Shown: in pieces, positions 22,051 to 31,836 of the stretch
How positions within the stretch are numbered: position 1 is the stretch's first letter
Layout of the letters: each line of letters begins with the position of its first letter
DNA from: Manihot esculenta
Taxonomy: Eukaryota > Streptophyta > Magnoliopsida > Malpighiales > Euphorbiaceae
Direction: 5' to 3'
Assembly: GCF_001659605.2 (NCBI RefSeq)
Contig: NC_035176.2
Span: 22,606,847-22,670,846 of the forward strand
DNA: 64,000 nucleotides
Program-made: the position numbers and the translations under genes
The notes under the pieces: model-generated
Database searches by the model: none
Seen by the model: only the letters and a program-made list of their open reading frames with translations
What the model was told of the DNA's origin: nothing

Positions 22051-22571
22051 AGAACAATGTACAGTAATTTTGATCTATACATAACCCATATATTTGAATT
22101 CATATTACTTGATACAGTATCACTTTTAAATAAGATTTCAAATTACAATAAATTGTTTTTTCTAAAAAAAATTAAATAAAAAATTAATAAAAAATAATTA
22201 AATTAAATTTTTATAAAATATTTGATTTAAACTGAGAAAAATGGAGAGGAAATTCACTTAAAGGCAAGGATAGAATATAAACCTGGCCGGCAAATTAATC
22301 CAGTAAATGGACTCAAATCTTATCAAAAGAATGTCTCTTTAATCTTTATTAAAGTGAATCCGTAGGGATATAGCTATTCTCCAAAGAATATTAAAAGTAA
22401 GTGGCCTATATCATCTATGAGCAAGAAAAGAATATATACTTCATGGATGGGCCGGCTGCGAATCCGCTTTCTTCTACTTCTACTTTGTTTGTTTGGTTCT
22501 TCTTTAATTAAAAAAATAAGTCAAACTTTTTTTGCATTTGCCAATTTACTTTAAATATATAAATTTTGAGA
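22051..22571. other. Intergenic DNA including a distal block shared with the PP2 gene 2 promoter
   Basis: 22317-22333 (ATCTTATCAAAAGAATG) and AAGAATATATACTTCA at about 22428-22443 recur upstream of gene 2 at about 29275-29340. The rest is AT-rich without recognisable features. Confidence 0.4.
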
Positions 22572-22968
22572 GGTTTAAATAAATCAAATTATTTTTAAAT
22601 TATTTAAAATTTAACTCGATAAAAATATGATCGAATTCGACTTAATTTTTAAATGAGATAAGCTTAAATTTATTTTTAAGTTTATTTAGTAAACGAGCCA
22701 AATTTAAATTTTATAGTATTCAGGTCGTTAATACTTGTGAGTTCAGTTCATTTTTAAATTTATGAGTAGTTTCGTAAATAGAGTCGTGAACAGTTTTGTT
22801 AAGTATGTTGAGATTAATATTATTAGAAAAATAAACTCAACTCTACATATATTTTTATGAGTAAAATTTAAATTTTCTAAAATTTAGTTATTTATAATTT
22901 AATTACACTCTTAAAACTTATAATATTCGAATCATTAAAATTTAAAGGGTCGTTGTTCACAAGTTTAC

Positions 22969-23042
<74 letters not shown>

Positions 23043-23293
23043 TTATTTAATTTTAAATTAAAATTTATTATACATAAAAATAAATTAAACTATTCATAAA
23101 CTATATGAGATTAAATTTCATAAAATTTCGACTGGTTTGAACTTATTTGCTAAAAAATCAAACTTAAATTTATTAATGCTTAGTTCGAATACGAAATGAT
23201 TAAATTTTGAATTCGGCTCAAACTTAAAAAAATTTAATAGTCAAACTTAAACTCTTTAAATTCAGTTCGGCTAGATTTGTTTATATCCTATGA
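22572..23293. mobile_element. Degenerate foldback MITE with central (TA)n
   Basis: The left half has TTTAACTCGAT and ATCGAATTCGACTT repeats. The right half has complementary forms (AATTTCGACTGG, GAATTCGGCTC, TTCAGTTCGGCTAG). It ends TTTGTTTATATCCTAT, matching the terminus of the better preserved element at 57435-58109 (TTTGTTTATATCCCTAT). This suggests the same Mutator-like MITE family. Confidence 0.6.
22979..23035. repeat. (AT)n microsatellite
   Basis: About 28 uninterrupted AT units in the centre of the foldback element. Confidence 0.95.
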
Positions 23294-23715
23294 AGAGCCA
23301 AATTTTTTTTTTTTTAAATTTTAATTCTATAAGTCAAACTTAAAATTATTTTTTTTCCCGACTTTGTTTATAGTTAATATTGAAAATCTAATTGTTATCA
23401 CATTTATCTACTATTTTATAATTTTATGTTCATAAACAATAAGTATTAAATATTCATGAGGTTTAGTAACAATGAGGAGAGAGCGTGTGATTACTGTTAG
23501 AAAACACCAACCATCAAGAGTATAATCTTTGAAATTTGGCAGAACCCGTCTATATTTTTATAATATTAAGAAATTTAGTACATAGAGTTTTTATTTTACT
23601 CATAAAATAGTTATTTTATTAAATTTATCATTGTTTAATAGTAAGTTTAAAGAGATCAACTTAATTAATGAAACTAAATTATTATAAATATTAAAATTAT
23701 AAAAATTAATTATTA
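23294..23715. other. AT-rich intergenic DNA, no feature supported
   Basis: Nothing recognised apart from A and T runs. Confidence 0.4.
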
Positions 23716-24766
23716 CAAATTATAAAGTAAAGAAAATAATAAAGTAAATAAATTCAATAATGAGAAAAGCGCTAGTTGAAGAATTGGATCCACTTTAGTT
23801 GTTGAAATTGATCATGGACAAAAAATTCATTTATTTGATTCAATAAATTAGTTATGGAGGTGGAAGACGTTTCTCACCACCATATCCCTCCTTAAGTATA
23901 AATCAATTAGGGAACGTTCTCTAATTAATTACTAATCAACAAGTTGCTAAGGAACGTCCTTGGGTTTTTGGCATCTAACAACGGTCAATTGCATTAAGAA
24001 ATAGAGAGACCTAATTTTAGCTATCCAAACGTATGGTGATATTGCTAGATTATGCAATTTCCTTAGTTTTTACACCAAGAGTTACTTGTGTTTGAATAAT
24101 TCAAGCAATTACGGACTTAAAATTATCCAAACTAACAAATTATTACTTTGCAATCAAGAATCAATGGGCCCTATTGATTTAAACAACATAGCAACAATGA
24201 AATTAAGCATGAAATTGCATAAATATTGATAAACAAAAGATAAACAATATATGTTCAAATATTCCAATCCATAAAACAACTAAAGTTTCACCTAATTTTC
24301 AACTAGAAAAAGAGGTTTCAGCCACTCATGGCTGAAATAAAACACAAAATAAAAGAAAGAGAAGAAGAAAGAGGAAGAACCGGTGGCTTAGAGACTTTTG
24401 AATTTTTAATTTTAAATTCTTGGGAGGCAAATACATTTTCTTGAGATTTAGCTTCCTGAATAGGCTGAATTGAATACTGAGGTGTCTTCACATTTTTAAT
24501 AAGGAAAAGACTTCTCAAAGATTTGAAATTTGAATTTCAAATTACTCTGTTGATTGTACTTTCATTATTTGTCTTCACTTCAGCTACAACTTGGTTTGAG
24601 CAAATAATGTTTGTGAGATCTTCTTTTAGGCAGTTTTAAGAGCATTTTCACCAAATTATCTTTTTACACCGTTTCTACAAAAGATCAAAACCATAGAATT
24701 AGATAAAAAATGTGTAAATTAATATTAATAACAACATGATAAATGGGTTTAAATTTGGTCTGATCA
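23716..24766 (-). mobile_element. Truncated Athila-like LTR
   Basis: On the minus strand it starts TGATCAGACCAAATTTAAACC at 24766, matching the start of the solo LTR at 283. It follows that LTR through GGTTTCAGCCACTCATG-type sequence and the GAATTGGATCCACTTTAG region to about 23716. The last 150-200 bp of the LTR are absent. Confidence 0.8.
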
Positions 24767-26305
24767 TCGGTGTGTCTACTTAAACTATTATTTTATCAAG
24801 AAGATTAATTGGGATAAATATTTATATAAGCCCAGAAGAAAATAAAAATTCACATTATAGAGGTATGCTTATACTAGCCAGAGAGACAAATATTTTGTTT
24901 AAATTTGATCCATTATAAACTTAAAATAGAAATGATGATATCAATTTATTTTGCTTGTTGAATTTTTTATTGATGCTTTAGGTCCATAAGAAATTAAGTC
25001 TAATAAAATATTACTTAAAAATTATAACTCTTGTTCTTGAAGAACTAGCATAAAATCTATGGCTCCTATACTGATTCTTAACTGTAAATTTTATTATACA
25101 AAAAATTAAAGTGGTGGTCAATTTATTTAAAATTTAAATATTTAAATTAAAATATAAAATGATATAAATATTAGGCTATTTTCAATTAATTGGCCGATTA
25201 TTTATTATCATAAATTAGTGAAATACAACATCCACCCACATTATCCAATTATATTTATAAAATAAAAATACATAAAGCTAAAGAAACTAAATTATACAAT
25301 TTATATGCAATTAAATTTTACTTGATTTGACTTTTCATTTTATTTTCTCATATTATTATTTATGTGTGATCCATTAAATTTTAAATATTTTGATAAAAAA
25401 TATAATTAACTAATTAATTTAAGAGTCAAAAATATTATTCAGTAATATGCCAAGACCATCCAAATATTTAAAATGTCAATAGCGATTTAACTTAATGTTT
25501 CAATACTTAATTTCTCAGTGTAATTAATATTTTTTTATTATTAATGTCTCGATTTAATAATTAATGTATGAAGTGTGTCTGTTATCTTAAATCATATTAA
25601 TTATCTTTACAATAGTCATTGACTTATGCAATGAAATTTCAAATTTAATTTACTAGTTTTATTTCATCTTACACAAGAATTTCATTATAATTGTTAAAAG
25701 AGAACAAATGGAACATTTTTTAATTAATTTAGGGTGATAAGTTCTATCTCAATTATATAAACACTTCATACTGTTTTTACTATATATATCCAATTCATTC
25801 CCATTTATTAATTATGAACTTAACAATATGTAAAATGAATCAAAATATAAAAGTTCTTATATAAGATTAATCACTTGAATAATCCATAGATACATATTAT
25901 TTTTCATATGAAATTCTCAGACAGGTCAATTCAGTGTACTTATTTATAAAATAAGCAATTACATATTAGTTCTAGATATATATCTCATATATCGACTTAT
26001 GAGATCGGTTGTTTTTATATACTAGTTTCTACGGCTCTAATTATTATTAAATAATGATAAGAACATTAACTGAAATATTTAGAAATATTACTTAAATGCA
26101 ATAGAAATTAACAATTAATTATAACCACATTATTTTCTTTTTACATATTAATGTTATTTTATAGATTTTATCTTTACTCAAAATTCAATTAAATAAACAT
26201 GACAAATAAATAAAAATCTTTTATTAATATATTAAATACTTAAAAATACATGAAACCTAATAGCTAAATACCGATTGACATTAGAGCATATAACTAACAT
26301 TAAAT
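24767..26305. other. AT-rich spacer between the two PP2 genes
   Basis: About 1.5 kb with no open frame above background and no repeat that I recognise. 26200-26305 may be the 3' untranslated region of PP2 gene 2. Confidence 0.5.
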
Positions 26306-29063
26306 CTATTTGGATGTAACTTCAACATGATGAATTTTCATACCAACTTTACATTTGGCACTCCAGATTTCATATAAGCCAAAGTAAAGAGTGTGTTCAT
26401 GATTGTCATCTTCAACTTGAATAAGCATATTAATCACAGGAGCTTCTTCTTGTCCATCGCTTAAGGGAACCTTTTCCCACTTGCATTTTCCTTGCTTCCC
26501 AAGCTTTGCCATCATAAACACTGGAAGATCTGTCCATTCAAAAGCTTCTTCCATGTCTACTTTAAAGCTAATCTCAAAGCTCTTGCCCTTCACTATATTT
26601 GTATCCTTGATTGTGCCTGTTACTTCAAACCAAGACACCATCCATAACTTTGCTGGATCTTTCTCCCTGCAATTGCAAGCATTATAAATTCATTTACTCT
26701 TTATTTGGAATAAAAAATTTTATAAGAGTTGAATTCAGTTTTTTTCTATCATTTTAAAAAATTTTATTTAAAAATTATAATTTATCTTCAAATACATCAT
26801 TTTAATATTATACCAATATGATAATTTAATAAGTTATTTATTTAATTTAGAATAATCGAATTAAAATAATAATCAAATTGATTGCATTGTAAAAAATTAT
26901 AACATACAATGTGTTAATTTCTTTTTTTTTTCTTTTAAATGAAGATTAGGAATTTGGAGAATAAAACTCGAAAACTCTCAAATTTTCTCAAATACACTTA
27001 CCACTAAATTAAGTCTGTGAGTGCACAATGTGTTAATTTTTAATTCATAAATATTGTATGAAGAGAAATTCTTGAAGAAAGAATTACATAACACATTGTT
27101 ATAATCAGAAATTTCCAAAAAAAATGTTTATTTATAACTATTATCATTTTAAATATAAGTTTCTGTTACCCAATTCATTCATGAAATATTTCATTGTATT
27201 ATACAAAAACCATAGACAAATAAAATTAAATTTATGTTCTCACCCGGCTTTAGGCATCTCCCAATTGCGAGAGTCATTTCCCCATGCGATGTTAAGTGCC
27301 CTTGGTCTAAGCACCCACTTGAGAGGATCCTACATTCATGAAATTTATTAATCAAAACTAAATATATATATATATATATATAGCTCGGTATTAATTGAAA
27401 TTACTCCATTAAATAATTAAACTAAAATCATAAATTATTCGAGACATAAAATTATAAAAATCAAAATAATTAAATCTAAATTATTCATACTATTAATAAT
27501 TTACAAAAAAATAAAAATTAATCATATATATTTCTCTCTAAATATTTATTGATTATATTTTGAATTTTTATAAATTAAAAAAATTAAAAAAATATATATA
27601 GAGCTCAATTACTAAAATTTTATGTACGATTAATAATAAATCAAATTTATTTTATATTTTTTCTATTTTTTTATAAATTATTAATAATATAACTAATTTA
27701 TATTTAATTGTTATAAATTTTGTATATTTAAATTTATTCCGCATTAATTGTTTTTTGAAATGGAGACCGAAAATTAAAAAATAAAACTTGATATCTCTCA
27801 GATTTATTCAAATGCACTTACCACCAGACTAATATTATAACACATTCCAAATTAACTTAATTATTCTTTTTACGACCATCCCCGTAAATATATAAGGATA
27901 GCATGGTATTTAAATTCATATATTTATTATATACATTTTAATTTATATATTTATTATATATATTTTGATTGATTCGATTTATAAATTTTATAGGAACATT
28001 TAATTTAATAATTATTAAATTTTTTCTTCCATAAAATTAATTTTATATTAAATGCAATTCTTAAATTTTATTATCATTTCCATGCAATAAAATATATAAA
28101 GTTGAAATACACCTATAGGAAATTTCTCAGAGTAATAAATAAGTTCTTAAAATTTTTAATTTAAATATATTCATTTACAATCAAATTATCATGAACTAAT
28201 AGTTTATTTTTATAATAAAATTTTTATTTTATATAATAAAAATATATTTATAAATTAAAATTATATTAAAATAAAAAATAAAGGAAAACCAAATCTTTCC
28301 TCTTCTGTTGATTTCTCTCCCGCTCTCGATCGGCTCTAAATCTTTCTCAAAATAATAAGAAAAAATATAGTTAAATAATAATGAAGTATTATTTTTTAAT
28401 TTAATTAATTAAAAATAATGTAATAATTTATTAATTATTTAAAATTTTTTTTGAGATAATAATTTTTTAATGAAATTTTGAATACATAATGAAAGTATTG
28501 AATGCTTTTTTTTAATCATATGAGGCTTAAAATATTATGTTGTTTTCAATGGATTTCTATTTTTTATAAGTATATAATAAATTTTTTATTTTATTTTTAT
28601 AAAATGCAGTCCAATTTTGTTATTGGGACAAACAAATTAATTATACATATTAAAAAATATAAATTAACTCTATGAATAGAGATCAAAGCCATAATAATTT
28701 GGTGATATAACAATAAAATACTAAATTTAATCAGCCTATTTAAAGTTAATATATTATAATAATATATGAAAAAAATTTAAAAATAAATTTAATTATTATG
28801 AATAACTATAGTAAGTACAAAAAAAATATAGAAAAATTAATGAAAAATTAATTAATAGACTTTTTAAATATTAAAAATATTTTAATTTATTTTTTAAAAT
28901 TAAACGAAAAAGATAAATAATAATTTTTTTTAAAATATATGTATAGCAAGCGCACACAAGGAAATGTTAAGTGCCGATTATGGAATGAAAGAGCTATACG
29001 GATTCTAACCTTCTGTATTTCCACTTCTTTTGGAATTGCCCGATGATGCGGTTTAGACGACAT
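26306..29063 (-). CDS. Phloem protein 2-like lectin (PP2-A type), gene 2
   Basis: Three exons on the minus strand: 29063-29010, 27329-27244 and 26666-26306, giving 166 codons plus stop. Exons 1 and 2 have exactly the lengths of gene 1 (54 and 86 bp) and the same phases, so the two are tandem duplicates. Exon 1 encodes MSSKPHHRAIPKEVEIQK. Exon 2 has PRALNIAWGNDSRNW. Exon 3 has SWFEVTGTIKD, VFMMAKLGKQGK and YFGLYEIWSAKCKVGMKI. Splice signals are GTTAG, GTGAG and TAG or CAG. The introns grew to 1680 and 577 bp and each carries a SINE. In the C-terminal signature the glycine-rich SGRWKGG of gene 1 became SAKCKVG, losing a conserved Trp, so sugar binding may be altered. The frame is open; expression cannot be judged. 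Confidence 0.85.
26923..27018 (-). mobile_element. tRNA-derived SINE in intron 2 of PP2 gene 2
   Basis: The complement reads AATTTAGTGGTAAGTGTATT (A box), then GAGAGTTTTCGAGTTTTATT (B-box position), ending in an A-rich tail that is the T9 run at about 26923-26932. Same family as 5591-5687 and 27752-27836; it lies in the sense direction of the gene. Confidence 0.65.
27362..27382. repeat. Short (TA)n run in intron 1 of PP2 gene 2
   Basis: About ten TA units just upstream of exon 2. Confidence 0.85.
27752..27836 (-). mobile_element. tRNA-derived SINE in intron 1 of PP2 gene 2
   Basis: The complement starts TTAGTCTGGTGGTAAGTGCA (A box of the 5591 SINE: TTAGTCTGGTGG), then GAATAAATCTGAGAGATATC, and ends GGTCTCCATTTC with an A-rich remnant. 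Sense direction relative to the gene. Confidence 0.65.
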
Positions 29064-29141
29064 TTTCAGAGCTCACAAATTCATCAACTAGCCTTCAGAA
29101 CCCACCAATTGTTTTTTTTTTTTTTTTTTTGACCTCAAGCT

Positions 29142-29266
29142 TTAGGCAATATTGACAAGAAGGAAAGGAAATTCTTTTGTTGTTTATTCAAACGCTATCT
29201 CAAGAATGAGAATTTCTAAAATTTAAAGAAAAAAAAAAAAGATCGAATATAAACTTTGGACGGAAT
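29142..29266 (-). promoter_or_regulatory. Conserved proximal promoter/leader block of PP2 gene 2
   Basis: Aligns with 21281-21396 of gene 1. A poly(T) tract (29111-29130) lies between it and the start codon. A weak TATA candidate on the minus strand is TTTATATTC near 29245-29253. Confidence 0.45.
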
Positions 29267-29508
29267 GGAGGCAATCCTATCAAAAGAGTGGCACCAAAAT
29301 CTTTCCAAAGAATATATACTTCAGTTTAACAAGAAAAGGATTAATCCCATTTGATGAATTACAAGGTTATGTTGTCAACTCCCTTTGTCCTTTCTTTTTC
29401 TTTTTTATTGTCATTATATAAAAAATATTAATATCACAGTGGACTAGTGATATATCCCTTCACGTTCAGAATTTTTACTGGTGTGTGACATATTTATGAA
29501 AGACCTAA

Positions 29509-29636
29509 GATTCTGATATCATATAAAATTTGAGTCAGGCCTAACTCATCCAAAAGCCAATTCAAGAGGAGGAGTGCAGATGGTCCAATAAAGAGATAGT
29601 TACCCCTTTCACAATCGAACCGACGTGGAATTCAAC
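29509..29636 (-). mobile_element. TRIM-like LTR with tRNA-Met primer site upstream of PP2 gene 2
   Basis: On the minus strand an LTR-like unit starts near GTTGAATTCCACGTCGG and contains AGGCCTGACTCAAATTTTA. It is followed at 29521-29509 by TGATATCAGAATC, a decayed form of the tRNA-Met primer site TGGTATCAGAGCC. This order and wording match terminal-repeat retrotransposons in miniature (TRIM) as I remember them from other plants. Only one LTR was seen. It points toward the gene about 450 bp from its start codon. Confidence 0.55.
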
Positions 29637-30527
29637 GATTACACCTATATTTATATAGGTACAAATTTTTGAATTTTTTCTATTTTTTTTCATTATTATT
29701 TGATCAATTGAGATTTGATTAAGTTGAAAATTTAATGTTATTTTATTTATTATTAATTATAACTTTAGAAATTTCATTAATTACATCTATATCCATACGA
29801 AAAATAATAAGCTATATTGCGTTTTGCATATTTTTCCTCTATTAAAAATTTCTTATTATTAAATAATTAATTTTTTTAAAAAATAATTCTTATGCTTATT
29901 AATATTTCGATTGCGTAAAAGAAATATTTTCATGTGCTATATAGTTATATTATAAGATTTATATGTATATTTCCTTATTAATTAAATTAGAAAATTGTTA
30001 TCAATATTAATAAATATTAATAAGTTAGATTAAAATTAGTAAAATTTAAAAAAAGGATAAAATTAAAAAAAAAAAAAGAAATATTTGGAGATTTTTGTTT
30101 ATTTGATCTAAAAGAAGAGTAAAATACCTAATAAATATATTAGATTTACAATATAATGAAAGTATTCAAATATATTATATTTAATTTCACTTCATATTCA
30201 TTTTTCATACTGTGCAATATATTAAAATAGAAAATAAAATTATTTTATTATTAAAATATTAATTAACAATTCATCTTCCACTGTATTGGCCTTTGCATTC
30301 CTCTCTGTCACTAGGTCTGTCCTTTATCCTCTTCTTCTCTTTCGTCTTCGTTCAATGTGAATTTAGTTTTAGGACAAATTAAAAGCAAGCAAATTTGAAT
30401 GCTAATTTGTGATAATTTAATGCAAGAAATTCAAATGACACAAATCCATGCAAATTCATGTCCAACTTCTACAAACTCAAAGATTTTTGAAACTTAGGAA
30501 AATCCCAATTGCTATTTCATACATACA
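29637..30527. other. AT-rich intergenic DNA, no feature supported
   Basis: No open frame or repeat recognised in about 0.9 kb. Confidence 0.5.
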
Positions 30528-30532
30528 TATAT

Positions 30533-30928
30533 TGGTATAAGACTGATTAGATTTTATCAAAAATTTTAACTAATAATATTTGATTAAAATAAAATTTAAA
30601 AAATGAAAGGCTATAAACCGAAATCTCTTAATAAAAAATGTCAGCAAAAAAAATAATATATATATATTTATAATAGCAAAAATTCTAATATAAAAAATTA
30701 TGAAAAATTTTCAAAAAATAATAAAAATATAAAATTAACTTCTTAAACGATAGAATTTTCACCTCTAACTTTGTAACGAGACATGCGGCCCTCGTCACAT
30801 TTTTGAAAGTCATGCATCTCAAAATTTCTTTTTCGAAAAGTTTTCATAGGTCTCCAAGGGACATCGGTAGCAGAAGTTAAGTCTAGTATAAGTCTACCAT
30901 AAAATCTAAGTCTAATTACTCCGCATCA
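30533..30928 (-). repeat. 3' LTR of element B
   Basis: 396 bp; on the minus strand it runs TGATGCGGAG...to the ACTGATTAG-type end near 30533. It follows the A LTR, including GAGACCTATGAAAACTTTTCG and the GTGACGAGGGCC region, with a larger AT-rich, decayed second half. Confidence 0.85.
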
Positions 30929-31836
30929 TTTGCTTCTACTTGTAAAGTACTCAACCTCGAGTTGTCATCTGCTAGAAACTTCACATTTCTTTCAAAATTA
31001 ATAGTCTTAGGAATGTCATGTAAACGAACAACTTCCTAGAAAAATAGTTTTGCAATATAAGAAGCATTATTGTTTTTTTGCAAGAAATGAAATGCGCCAT
31101 TTTGGAGAATCTATCAATAAAAAAAAATGGAATCAGATCTACGCTAAGTACGTGGAAGGCCAAGAACAAAATCCATAGACAAGTCCTTCCGAGGATGTCC
31201 TAGAATAGGCAATAGAGTGTATAAGTCCGTATTCTGCGAATGACCCTTCTGAATTTTACAAACAAGGCACTTCTGGACCATTCGACCTGTATCCTTTTTT
31301 AATTATAGTCAATAAAAATGCTCCTTTAAACCAGCAATAGTCTTATCACGCCCCAAATGACCACTCAAACCTCCTCTATGGACCTCTTAAATTAATTTTT
31401 CTCGTAGAGAAGAGCAAAGAATGCATAACTTATTCTCTTTAAAAAGAAAGTCATCATGTATCAAAAACCCATCAGCAGGCTGGCAATCTTGGATCTTTGC
31501 CCATATATTAGCAAAATCATCATTTGCGGCATACAAATTCTTCAGAAATTCAAAACCCATGACTTCCTGACTAAATGTAATCAACAGATCAGCCCTCATA
31601 CTCAAAGCGTCTGCTACCTTATTACTATGATCAGCCCTATATTTTATGACATAATGAAAAGTTTCAAAATAAGTTGTCCATCGAGCATGCATCTTATTCA
31701 CATATTTTTAAGTCTTAAAGTGAATTAAAGATTGATGATCTATGTGAATAATAAACTCTGCCCTATTAGATACTGTTCTCAAGTTTTAAAGGTTCGGAAT
31801 ACTACATATAATTTCTGCTCATAAGTAGACCACTTC
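30929..31836 (-). pseudogene. Element B RNase H end and integrase, internally deleted
   Basis: 31701-31387 reads HYVIKYRADHSNKVADALSM and DGFLIHDDFLFKEN, the RNase H end and integrase start. The zinc-finger and core parts follow, with FIDRFSKMAHFISCKKT in 31169-30981. At 30971-30972 the frame jumps from NVKFL directly to DDNSRLSTL, so about 600 bp present in A (18490-19100) are missing. The frame here keeps CAA where A has a stop. The product would be a non-functional integrase. Confidence 0.87.

Noticed and set aside
26481..26687. Plus-strand frame of 68 codons opposite PP2 gene 2
   Set aside because: It lies entirely over the third exon and splice site of the PP2 gene and is its antisense shadow.
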